This document shows positions 12,131 through 24,315 of a stretch of 64,000 nt of DNA, one piece after another. The position numbers and the translations under genes were made by a program. The notes beneath the pieces were generated by a model that made no database searches, was not told where the DNA came from, and saw nothing but the letters and a program-made list of their open reading frames with translations. The stretch is from NCBI GenBank assembly GCA_013396635.1, contig WBMW01000023.1, forward strand, positions 310,001 through 374,000. Direction: 5' to 3'. Source of the DNA: Penelope pileata (lineage: Eukaryota; Chordata; Aves; Galliformes; Cracidae). The stretch's first letter is position 1. Each line of letters starts with the position of its first letter.

Positions 12131-14640
12131 GGACAAAGCTGCTGCTCCAGACCGAACGCACTGAACAAGTTTGCTTTGGATCACAAAACCTGCTTCTTCT
12201 TTTTAATCATTATTTATGTTGCAGAAGGGTAACCACAGAGTTATAATGAACTGCAAACATCCAAAGGATGTGAGAGTTTTGTATGTATAATCTTTTATAC
12301 ACATTTTAACTTGTTGCACTACCCATTTGTGATAGTCAATGAGCAACTGCTGAGCTACTAACTCACTGTACATAACCAGCCAGGCTGAAGGTTCAGTAGC
12401 TATTGCTGTATTTTAAGACTATATTTATAGGTATTTTGTAAATATATTGAATATGCTTTGTGGCTATCCATCAACATAAGTAAACAAATTCTGTACAGGC
12501 AGTTTAGAAATATTTATTAACAAAATCTGGATTATAAGATCTGATCTGTAAATATAGTAGAGGGGTGAGAGTATTTATTTTTTGTATGTTTGACTTGCTG
12601 TGCATAGATTCTCTGTGTATATATCTATCTAGTCTAGATAGATATATAGGCATATAAATATATACTATATATAAATATATACATATATTTTAAAACTTAC
12701 TAGCCTATGTTTATGAAAATTAGGGGTAATTGAATTTTTACAGGATGTTTGAAAAGTTTGCTTTCAAATCTGAAGACACAAAGTAAGAAACAGCTGTACT
12801 GTACAATAGCTCAGATTACAGCCATACCAGACAGGGCTCCTGTTTTCCAAAGCAGCTTGCAAGGGTTGCTTTCATGTTTTCCCGTTCAGCAGCTTCCTCT
12901 GCAGTGCTTTCAGCTCAAGAGCTGCTCCTGACAGCACTGCAGGCAGGAGGAACTCCTACAGTGCCCAGTTTCTTCATTTTGCATTGTTACTTTTTACAGC
13001 TTGGTACAGATTTGATTTAGCATATTTTTTAATTGATTTCTAAACACAAATGTAAATGCTTTTCCCAGCTAGGCATCTTGCACCTGTCAGATTGCTTTAG
13101 AATCAGTAGAAACAAAGATTGAGCCGCATCCTTTCAGATCCCAAAGCAAGCACTTTCATCAGCAAAAAATCCCACAATAACAAAAGTTAATTCCTTCCAG
13201 TCTGGACTTTTCCCCTACTCTTAGAGTAAGTTCAGAAGATGCTGTGGGGCAGCGTCTTAACTCACCTTACGTAGAGTTCATTGAAGTGCAGCAACTGGCA
13301 TCTGAGTAAACACTGCTGAGCAGCCTGCACCACGGTACATCTGACCTGACAGAGCAGTGGGTGAGGTTCAGAATTCACAGCTGCATCAGTAGCTGATTCC
13401 TAGAATATCAGGTATCTGAAAAAAATCATCACAGGAGAAAAAAGTTGAAAGCACTGTGGACATTAATAACTGCCTTTCATTCTGTGCTATTCCCAGATTT
13501 TCTCTTTCCTGCCAGGCCTCAGGAGCAGAATGCTGTTACCATCGTCTCCTAAGACAAGGAGTCTCAATATGCAGCATTTCTCTTACGATAATTACAGTGA
13601 ACAAAACATAATGAAGATCAAAATAGTTTACATAGTCCTGCCCGTTCTGCAGCATTCAGGAGTCAGGATACTCATATGCACTCACCTACCACAGCACGTC
13701 CAGCTGAAATGTACCAAAAGCTGAAGAAATCTTCCCAGCCTTCCTGCATCACTCACAGCTTTTGTGTACAGGTGAGAGAAGAAACTCATCCTGATTATGT
13801 CTTTTTCTCATTTTTCCTCACCACCCACCCCCCCTTCCTTATAGGAAAAGACAAATCACAGTATAACACGAGTGGGACTGGGATTCTTGACTAAGGGCAG
13901 GTGCCTAAAGCCCCACTGTACGCATTCCAGTTCCTACACCCCAAATACTCCATGGCTGTTACAGACAATATATAAATAATCAAGCATCCTTCTGCTCAAA
14001 TTTTAGATTTTAAGGCAGCAAAGAAATGATTGAGACACCCAGTTACTGTTTTAAGGTATGAAGCTCTGTTTCTGCAAATTCATGCACTGTGTGCACGAAG
14101 AGAACACTGAGAAAAGGCTGTATGTGATAACACTGTAACTAACAGACACCTGTAAATATATTTGAAGTTCTACTGTTTTGATACTTTTTTAAGAACCATA
14201 CACACAAACAAGACTGTATAAACCATGTAAAAAAGGCTGCAGTTTTTTTCCAAACCATTGTAAATGAACTCAATGTGCAGTTGTTGCAGATTTATAACTA
14301 CTGAGAAGTCAAACACCAAATTTGTTGTTTTGTTCTTTTTTTTAAGAAATTAATTATTTTAAATAATGGTTCAGGTCATTAGGATGGTATTTAACATTGT
14401 AATCACTTCTGATCTCTGTCTTGTCATATTGAAGTTCTGTTAGAGTAAGTTCTTGCTTGGTGCCTTTTGTGTTTCCGTTTTTGGGATGGACAGGACCAGG
14501 GAGGGGCGGGGAGGGATCTGCTGTGTAACATTTGCTGTACTTACAGGAATAAGGACTACTGAAAACCAAATGAATACGTTTGTAAAACAGTGCACTGTTT
14601 CTATAGAAAGATTAAATTTTTTTAATCTGGGCCTACCGAA
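12131..14640 (+). other. LRP8: probable LRP8 3'UTR
   Basis: This AT-rich stretch follows the LRP8 stop and has no coding signal. It contains many TATTTAT and TGTAAATA words typical of vertebrate 3'UTRs, a TA-rich block at 12610-12690 and a perfect inverted repeat at 12618-12648. The end is not certain. A weak attaaa-type signal followed by a T-run near 14610-14620 is the last plausible cleavage context before a CR1 fragment. The extent is inferred from the known long 3'UTR of LRP8 in other vertebrates. Confidence 0.55.
12618..12648. repeat. perfect 15-bp inverted repeat in LRP8 3'UTR
   Basis: The left arm tatatatctatctag (12618-12632) and the right arm ctagatagatatata (12634-12648) are exact reverse complements separated by one base. 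They lie within a longer TA-rich block (12610-12690) that may be an expanded microsatellite. Confidence 0.85.
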
Positions 14641-17152
14641 CTAAGTATGGTTTAGCACTGCAAATGCTGTCTCTTAGACCTGGTACTGCCTCGTATTTCG
14701 GTCTGCATTCTCCACAGCTCTTAACTGTCCAAACTGGAAGTGGGACGTGGGAGCCTGCTGCATGTTAGCTGGTCTCTGCAGATTCACTCCATGTCCAGCA
14801 GCTACAGCGTGGCAATGGAGACAGCAGAAACAGTTCGTGCTCTGCTCTAAATGACCTGGAACTGGATGCACTTTAAGGTCCCTTCCAACTCAAGCACTCT
14901 ATGGTTCTGTGATTCTGTGTGACTTCAGGTCCAAAGAGGAAGGCCCAAATTAAGAGAAATGACACAGCCTCATAGGAAAGTCCCAAACCTGTAAGAACTG
15001 TCTGAACTGTATACATGGGATACATGGCTCACCTTTTAGAGGGAAGCCACAGACAACTTGCACATTAATACGATAGCCAGCTCAAAGCACTAATTAAAAA
15101 ACACACTCACTGTCAGTCGTGGTGCCCTCTGTTCAGCAGCTACAACAGGAGCACGTTGTGGGCATCTGCAGCGGCCCTGGACGCCCTGGGATCAGCACGC
15201 AGGTTGAGGAAGGTATCTGTGAGCCCCAAGTGCCAGCTTAGCTGAATTGTTCTCAGTCAAAGGTTGACCTTGGTTGTGGAGTACCTGATGACAATTACTG
15301 AGGTTTCAACTTCGAAGCTGTACGTGGCTGCAGCAACTTGCAGATGATCGTTTCCTGTGGATTTCTCAGCCAGTGTGTGTAGAATTTTTTCTTTTCCTCT
15401 GAAGTGGCAGGACCTGATAACAGAAAAAAAAAAACCCCACAGTCCTCTTAGCAGCAAGACTTACTTATAACAAGAAATACAAGGCTGTGACAGGGGGTGG
15501 GGCGCACAGGTAACAAGCACGCTGAAGCTGGTTAAAGTGTAATATGAATTCTGCTATGTGAGGAAAAGGCATTTCCCACTGCAATATACAAGCTGGTATT
15601 AAAAAAAAGTTCTTCACGCAAGGATCAAGCCTCACCCTGAACCATGGGTCACTGACCAAGGAACTGCTCAGTCAACTCACTGCATAAATCCTCTTCAGGG
15701 TTCTTATCTTCTGAGTCTGCCAATCAAGGAATTAATTAGCTCCAACTGCAGCAATTTATTTTCATACTTTTAGTCCCCCTCTGGGACATAGCTGAAAGCA
15801 CATACATACATTCATTTAATTTAAGCAATTACACATAAAGGAAAATGGAAGACCTTATGACCAAATGTTCAAGAAAAATCCCTGAACCCAAATCGTTTGC
15901 TAGTAAAGCACAGAAACATGTAAGATCTAAGCAAAGAGAACACACTGCAGTCATGCTGAGAAGATAGACAGTTCTTGGCAAATAATGTTCATGTATGAGT
16001 TTTGATGACATGAATTCTCTTACAAAGGCTAAGTTAAATCGTAAACTTGCTCTAATAATGAAAATCTGGAAGAAGTGATTGGAAATTTACATTCAATAAT
16101 TATTAAGTCTGACATGCATCACATTTAAAATCCTGACCTCAAGAATTGATGCTAGAGGCATCAGCAGTAATAAAAAGTGGTGAAGAAGTTTATAATGACT
16201 TTTTCAAACATGTCAGCCCTGCAAAAGAGCAGGAGTGGTTAACAGAAGCTGTTGCTTTAGAGAAAATTCCTGACGAACATGTATTTTTAATTTCCAATGC
16301 AACCTTCATCTTCTCATCTCATAAAAAGGCCTAACGCAGCTAGAAAAGGTACTGAGAAGGTCAAGGATAATCAGAAGAGCTGCTGCATTTCTCAAAGCAT
16401 CAACTCTGGGGGGCAAAAAACATAACTGAGAGGCTGTGCAATACCTGTCTATAAAATGATTATTCCCTAGTGCCTTATCTGTACCATTAATTTTTCCCTG
16501 TTTCTCACAATACCAGAATAAAAGCATGCAGTTACATTTAATCAGATAGCAGGTTCACAACACATGAAAGAAAATACTCACAGAACGCTTAACCGAGCTG
16601 GGGCACCCTCTGCAGCACTGCCTTCTGAGCACAGGGCTGTCTGGGGCTATGAAACAGCATTTCAGCTGCACCTTCTGGGCCCTGAAGAACCTAAACTGAG
16701 AAGCTGAAAGCTGAGCATGCGGCAAGCACGGGTTACTGTATGCACTCAGTGCTCCTGCTCTTTCCTGAGCATCCATTACTAGCTCCTGTCAGATGAGATA
16801 GAGTAGGTGGAGTGGCCTGATCCATTGCAACAGTCCTGCTGATCAGAAGAATAATTTCTCATATTTGCTTTTCTTCCTTTTTAAATTATCTTAATTTTCT
16901 ACAGAATATATGGAAATTCATTTAGAAAGTATTATAGTAACTGAAGCTTATCAACCATTGTCCACATGAAGAAAGCAGTTCACGGTTCCATGCAGAGCCG
17001 CACCAGACAATTACACCCTTCCTTCCTCTACGCCTTAATCTCTGCAACATGAAGAATGAACTTACCCACATTCCCTTATGGAACACGAATGATCTGGAAT
17101 GTTCACAAACTGAAACTTACTTAACACTTCGCGGCACAGAGAAGTGCTAAAA
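14641..17152. other. intergenic interval between convergent LRP8 and nardilysin-like genes
   Basis: The two genes converge here. I see a CR1 3'-end fragment at 14848-14921 and short A-runs (15422-15434, 15600-15608), but no credible exon on either strand. The longest open frames are about 60-75 codons and have no recognisable content. Part of this may be 3'UTR of the minus-strand gene: TTTATT at 15755-15760 reads AATAAA on the minus strand. Confidence 0.5.
14848..14921 (+). repeat. CR1 retrotransposon 3'-end fragment
   Basis: The words ctttaaggtcccttccaact and the tail atggttctgtgattctgtg match the conserved 3' end of avian CR1 LINEs, here in plus orientation. It is a short truncated copy just after the probable LRP8 3'UTR. 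Confidence 0.8.
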
Positions 17153-17158
17153 TTTATT
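17153..17158 (-). promoter_or_regulatory. poly(A) signal overlapping the nardilysin-like stop codon
   Basis: On the minus strand the last sense codon and stop read CAA TAA A, so a canonical AATAAA overlaps the stop codon. If used, the 3'UTR would be only about 10-30 bases. A second AATAAA lies at 15755-15760 (minus). The sequence alone does not show which one is used. Confidence 0.4.
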
Positions 17159-20100
17159 GTAAGATCTTATGGTAAGGAAGAAGGTTAAGGCTTGATGTGA
17201 AATATTTGATGTCCCTGATGAAAGCAGTGTTTCTCATATAGGAAGATGGAGGTAAGAATGTTAATTGAGGGAGTTCACCAAGCAGTACGTCTGAGTCAGC
17301 TGCAAATTCTGAGTCCTGTTCTTGATCACCATATCCAACAACCTGAAAAATCCAGAGACCAGACAGTTACCAGAAGTAGAGGGTGAAAAAAATCCAAACT
17401 AAGCTTTAACCTTATTCTGTAAGGTGGGTTAGCAAAAGCGGCACACAATTATTTGTGGTCTAGGCTGCCTCCTTCACCAACAGCCAATGCTTTCAGGTGG
17501 TGCTTCAATCTCCCCACCTTAAAACACAGGAGAAGCAGCCTCTGGCAGGTTCTGTCTCTGCTGGTGACAACAGCGGCTTAACTACATACCTAACATTGAG
17601 ACAGCTCCAGTGGATGAGATCAGTCTCACCACAAGAAACTACAGGGATAAACCCTAGTGCAGAACTTCACAACTTTCCTGCAGCTTTCAGAGTTCTTCAG
17701 GTACAGCTTTTAAGTAGCAGTGGGATTTCAGGGACTGACATCCACTGCAGGTGATGGTGCTGACTCTAGTATTTAACTGTTTTATTTCAGAATTCTCAAG
17801 CTTCACAACTGTTTGCACGGCAGACCGCTCTGAAAATGGTTAGTCAGTCACAGGGTATAGGAAAGAAGAAAAGAGATACTGGGATTTCGTTAAGTCCAAT
17901 TCATTTTAGGAAAGATTTAAAGGAAAAGGCTCTAATGTAGCACTGACTACAGATGTACTTACATGTATGCTGAGTACTCTTCTGTCCTTTCCTCTGAGAG
18001 CTTGGAACCATCCAATCAGGTCTTCTTTGGTAATTGACCTTAATTCTTCAATCTAAATCCCACAAAAGTACATTTTATGAGCTCCCAAATAAGACACTTT
18101 TAAAAGCAAATCTGATGACTAATATTAAGGACCACTGCAAACATCTCAATAAGCCTTATGTTTTACAACTTCCTGAATGCCAGCACGAAGTACAAGCCCC
18201 ATAAATAACTCAGTGGTACGGTCAGACAGCAGCAGTCTCTGATAAACTATTAGCCAGCGCTTAGGAAGAAGGACAAACATTATTGTTCACAAATTCTGTG
18301 AAATAGATCTGAATTATTGCCACTACTTACATTGGAATGCACTGCATAACGCCTTCACAAAAAGCCTGAAAAGCCCTGAACACACCAGATTGAGATGGCA
18401 ATTCATTATACCATGTTGGCCATCATTTTAGTTTGCTTCAGCCATTTGCTGAAACAAGATTACACTTTCTATTCAGAAATCTAAGTGGCTACTAGTACAC
18501 AACGGTATGAAGGAGTTAAAGTCCTTACCTCACAGGCAAGCCTGTCAAAAAGATACTGCTGACTTACAACTTCCTTCCAGTACCTATCCAGTTCTTCTTC
18601 AAGAAAGTTATATTCACTTTCTTTAGTATTCATGAGAGCACTGACCTGTAAAAATACACTTATTAATGCTCATACAGGAAAGCCAAGAATGAACGGTATC
18701 TGTAGCTGAGGCGACCGTTTTAAAAGCTGGTTCTTCAAGAGCTCTCCCCACAGTTAGCTAGGCTTAATGCAGTCCCAGAGCCCTGCACTCCCCTGCACTG
18801 TAGAAAAGACAGCATTAAAATCCACAGAAGGGAAAACTGAAGTTCACAACTGAACTCTGTTCAGTTATGAGGCAAGTCTGAGGAAAATGCTATTCCACTC
18901 TGCAGCCACAGTCACAAAACAAAACTAGGGAACAGCATCGCTTTTTCTTTCTTCCTCTCCAAGCAAGCTGCCTGGGCTGTTTGTCAACAAATCAAGAAGA
19001 AACAGAGCCATTCTTTGGAAGTTTTCAAGGTGGCTTCTTTCTGATTACCTGAGCTTGAAATGCATCCTCAGTTAAAAGTTTCATTTTTTCCTCAAAGTCC
19101 AACAGAAATTCTTCTATCTTCTCGTCAACAAATTCAGAACTAAAGAAGACAAAAGAAGAAATGAAGTTAGAGACTTCATAGCAGGGGGGCAGAGGGTTCT
19201 GTTCTTTCAGTCAGGAGAGGAAAAACCTTCACCTCTTCCAGGCAAAATCTGACCAAAACCCTTCATCCCTAGGCTGCTGCTAAAGCCACAGTACCACTTC
19301 GACACCTGTGCCAAGATTTCTGTCCCTCATTTGCTTTCTGTGGTTCTTTGGGAGCATCCTTCCTCCAAGAAGCTCCTAATAGCCCTTGCTTAAAAGGCAA
19401 TACTCAGTAAAGCCACTGTGACTACATAGCATTGTTAATCACAGCTCTGTTAGGTGAATGAGAAACATCCTCTAGCTGGGATGGTCAACTTCCAGTCATC
19501 CTTTCAGGCAGCTGTGTGAAACTGCAAAACTCACTTAAGCAGTAGTAGCAGTCTTCAGATCAGAACAGAAGCATCATTAACCCAAAAAGACACATGCAAA
19601 GTCATTCAAGGCACTGAAACTAACCGTGCTTAACAAACAAGCTTAAAAAAAAAATTACTAAGATAATTTCAAAACAGAATTTTAGGAGAGGTTGTTTTCC
19701 ACACAGGCCTGTTTATTGTCAATAATAGAAGAATAATTATCAGAGCAAGTGGGAATTATTACATTTTTAAGGACAATGGACTTGAGGAAAAAATTAACAT
19801 CTATTTACAAGAGGAACAAAAAAGACACCAACATCTGTGTGATACCAACATTATCAAACATGGTTGAGTATATGCAGCAGAAATTTTAAAGAACTGTGTA
19901 AAACTATTTCCACTTCCAAACCTGACAGGTAAACATGAGTTCCTAAGACCTGTAATGCTGTACCACAGATAGAAGCACTGTAAGAACAAGAAGTCTTAAA
20001 CAGTTCAGCGAGCGGAATGATATCATTTAGGGACTTCCTGTAACAAATACCTTACTCAGATATGAACAGATCTGCGTGCCAGCCCAGAATCTCAAAGCTC

Positions 20101-23100
20101 TCCCAGTCCCAAGGTGCCAGAAACCAAACCATTCTTAAATCAGGAAGACTTACTTGTGCTTGTTTGCTTGTGTTACTACACTAATGGAGAACCCAGTGAT
20201 CCCGGAATTATTTCTGCAGGCAGGATACACGTCGTAGCTTAAATGAAAGATGGAGGGGAGGAAGCAAAAAAAATCACTTTACACTCAGAACCTTAACAAC
20301 AAAATAAGAATATTACCAATGCTTAGATCTAACATTTCCCTTAAGGACTCCAAAGGGATTTGGATATTACCAAAGATTCCAAAAGGGCGAACTTAAATAC
20401 AGATTTAACACGAGGAGGCATGACCTTTTCTAAGTTCAGTCAATCACTTACATCTTTGCTAAATATTTTATACTCAGGCCTAGATGATTACGTTCTAAGA
20501 ATTCCTGCAAATGAGGTGCAAGAATACAAATGGTCCAAGCTGGGCTGTCATTAATCCAAGTGAAACTACGTTCTAGGCACCTGCAGTTCACAAATACCAC
20601 TGTTGAATCCAAAAGAAAAAAAAAAATAGTAGTCTGGACCTGACATGAATGAGCACTGGTCTTTCCTGCAAAAATCTTAAACCTCTTTGCCATGTTGAGG
20701 TTAAATAGATGTGAGCTCCAACCCAGTGTGGTGAGAAATGAAATCTATAAATGAGGCCCAAATGAGATTTCTTTTTCCTTCTGTTGGTCAGTTAAGAACC
20801 ATTCATTAAGAACTTTTGACAGACTGTCACCATGAATGCCTACTTTGTCTTTTGCAGACCAAAGACAAACTGTGTTTCTATTGAGAAAAGCACAGAGCTC
20901 TGTCTCTCCATCCCAAACAACAGTTAAGGTCATTCCTGTGCCTTAGGTATCGCTGTCAGCCTGGGCCATAGCTACAAACACACGCTGATGTCTGAAGTAT
21001 CACAGTTTACATATAAACAGCCACTACATGCAGAACATTTTGGTTTTTTCCTTCAGTTGTGTTATCAGTTTACAGAAAATAATTTACAACTTACATAATT
21101 TCAATACGTAGGGCACCAAAACATTAGAGAAGGCAGGGTCTTCAAAACATGAACACTGACCTAGACTCAGACTCCAAAAAGTAGGTACACACAGGCCCCA
21201 GTGCAAAGACTGGGCACGGCCCCACCTGTAGGCCTGGACAGATAACTGAGAAGCTGTGACAGAAGCACCCAGTGATAATGCTGTCTTTGCTTGTAGTGTA
21301 TTACCACCTACTTTCAGTTACACTGTTCCAGGAATTAGTAACATTTACAGTTTCCCATAGCAAGAAGGTATATGGGATTAATCATTCAGAAATAAAAAAT
21401 AAAAAAAAAACAGGTGAATGGGAGCCACACCTTCTGACAGAGCTTACCCAAGAGTTTCTCTGGTTCGCAGGTAATTGAAACAAGGCTCCTCCATGTGCAT
21501 CTGAAACACAGCTCAAATTTATTCAAAATGCACTCCTGTTCACAACAGCAGATGTTTTACCATACCCACTCTGTTTCAGACCCTGTAGCCAGGCATGATC
21601 AAATCAAGAAAGAATGGACTAAACCCACTACACCTCCCCTCAAATTCTATCCTCTCTAGTTTAGGAAGAAATTAACATGGGTAAATCGATGTCCCTGCAG
21701 CAGGGTGAGATGGGAGATTAACCTTCACAAGCACATAAGTTTTATAATAAGCATATTTACTAGTTATTAAGTGAAGCAGTGCATTGTCTGAAGTGCCATG
21801 CCAGGACAGTCCCAAGTACTTGCACTATAAAAGTGCTAGCAGGCTACGACAAGTGCTCACACCATTGGAGTCAGGGCCTTATCCTAATAGTAACCATTAT
21901 TGTTCCAGGTACCAAGCACTGCATTGTATGTAAATGCAGCCTGTGTACCAATACACATTCAAGATTTGTTTGGAAAGGTCACAACTTACCACAAGCAACT
22001 CTGTAAGGACACATTCTCTTAAACTCCTCGCCCCAGCCTAAAACAAAGAAACAAATCCAGCCTGGATCTACTTCAACATTAATTACTCAGTAAATTATCA
22101 TACAAAACAACAAGCCAACAGTTTCTGGTTTTCCATTGTGTCTTCAAAGCAGAAAGCAAATAGTTACATTTGGTGTCCACTGCACAGGTGGAAAGACTGC
22201 CCTGAACTAACTGAAGGGGGAGGGGAGGGGGAAGGTGAGAAAGGTGACAGTATCAAGACTGGAGTGGAGGGGATATGAAAAAGCAAGATATGCATATTGA
22301 AAATAATCACAACATAACGTAGGCTGTAATTTCACCACGGACTTTAGTAGGTCTTGTGCACAGGAACTGTGCTTACAAACTCACTGTCATTCCGTTCTCT
22401 GTCTCTGCAGTGATCACGCAGGCTGGTTCTGCACTGATTACTCTGAGTTGTGGCTGCACAACAAATTGCTACAGATGACACAAACCACTACACACACATC
22501 TTGACCACGCTACCTGGTAATACACCGTCACTTCGGAGTTGGCATCGCCTTTGTTGAGCGTTTTCACCTTGCAGAGCAGGCGTGTGTTTGGCAAATCCAC
22601 CACCCGGAACTGCACAGGGCAGGGGTGGGCCAGCGGAGCGCAAGGGAGCTTTCTGCAGGGAGCACGGACAGCCAAGTGTCAAACAGCTGCTCACAGCCAA
22701 AAAACAACAGAGCAGACTTCACGATCCAAGTGCTGCAGTGGTCAGCACGCACCGCTCCCCTCCCCTTAAAACTCCTTCCTATTTAAATTAATGGAAAAAA
22801 ACAGAAGCTTTTAGGATAAAGTTCTGTACTTCAGTATCTTCAGCCACTGTGCTTCCAGTGTGCTTCCCACCCAGCTCACTCCTCCCACAAAGTAACTGAA
22901 GGGGAACTGCACAGGATACTCACGCAACAAGATAATGCATGTAATTCTTTGCTTCCTAGGAAAGAAAATATAAAATCAGTTTAGCTTCAGCAAAGAGAAT
23001 TATTCATCCCAACACACACCACAAAATTCAGGAAGGGATCAATTGCTTTATTCCAGCACCCTTGCCACAGTCTGCCAATTCCCAAGGCTCCTGAAGGTGA

Positions 23101-24315
23101 CAAGTTCTGCTCTATTCTACTTTGCAGGGGGTGATGAGGAAGAAAGAAAGAAAGAAAATGTATAAAAACACCCCTCCAATGTAATTTATTGCTTGGGCAT
23201 TTACAAATTTCTCAGTGAGAACATGGGAGCAATAAAAGAACCAAGGGAAGACGCAGGCAGCGTAGTACCATGCAAGTAGAAAGAGGAGGAACATCTCTTG
23301 TATGGTTTGAGGAAATACTCAGAAAGAAACTCCAGCTCTAGTTGAGAGAAAGGTAGCAAGTCATAGAAGAAAACAGCAGGAGACAGGTCACTGCACAGGG
23401 GGTGTAATGTGTGCCCATCAGCACAAAACACATCTTAGCTCTGGGAGAGCTGCACCTTTAGTCCTCAGCTGAACTTTCAAACATGCCACAAGAATACCTC
23501 AGAAATCACCAGAACCTCTTCTTCCAATAACACTTGGTCAAAAGTTCCCATAAATCTGCTTTTTTGTTGTAAAAACAGTAAGCTTGTATGTCTAGTGAGA
23601 AGCAGAGGCAGCCTTGTACAAGTGAATCTGTGGCTGAACCTCAGCCTGGCCAGGTTTATCAAAGCTAAGACCTCTGCCCTGCACTGGTTGGCTAGCTGAC
23701 ACTGGTGGCCTGTAGACAGAAGTCTCTGATATGAGTTATGATTGACAGATGTTAAGCTGCACTGCTGAGGTCAACCTTGTCACTAGGCTGTATTACACCA
23801 CAATGTAGCAAGCAAATCAACAGCTGCACTCTTAGAAGGATTCCACTGGAAATACAGATGAGCAGTGCAAAGACAGAACAGCTTCAGAACATCAGCTGCA
23901 CCTCACGAGCACACACGAGAAATAGAACAACTAACACACTGGGCTTAGGCAGTAAAAAAGCAAGCATCCTAGGTTAGGTTGGCACTCTCACATCATCTGG
24001 ATCTGCCAAAACACCAGGGGAAAATAGGGCTGGCAAAGTGGTTAGTAATAAGGTTTTCTGTGATTACGTCCAAAATAGTTAAACAGCTGTTTTACTGAAG
24101 GCAAACCAACAAACAGACCACCCAAACTCTCATTGTTAAGCTCAGTACTTACCTGACACGTGACATTTCCTTCTGCTAAGCCCTCCACAAATAGCTGTGA
24201 TTTGAAAGCCTGAACAAAAGATAATAAAGACTCCACAGAAATCCCCTTCATTAATCTCTGATATTTATCTATCATAGGCCACTTGCCGTACTCCAAAATC
24301 ACACGATGCAGGTCG
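17154..24315 (-). CDS. nardilysin-like exons 22-31, C-terminal half and stop
   Basis: Exon 22 (24153-24315) encodes the matching stretch MIDKYQRLM...SLLSFVQAFKSQLFVEGL. Exon 24 carries CKVKTLNKGDANSEVTVYYQ. Exons 26 and 27 encode YLRTRETLGYDVYPAC, which contains Arg869 and Tyr876, the counterparts of the Arg/Tyr pair that insulin-degrading enzyme uses to hold the substrate backbone. Later exons give SQQYLFDRL, HVVGYG and the terminal SLNLLPYHKILQ before TAA (17156-17154). The last exon loses the Ser-rich linker of mammalian nardilysin in favour of a different acidic loop. Exon 23 is only 32 bp and was placed by phase and homology. Confidence 0.92.

Noticed and set aside
12601..12690. TA/GATA-rich block considered as a transposon end
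   Set aside because: There are no terminal repeats, target duplications or coding traces. It looks like microsatellite expansion within a 3'UTR.
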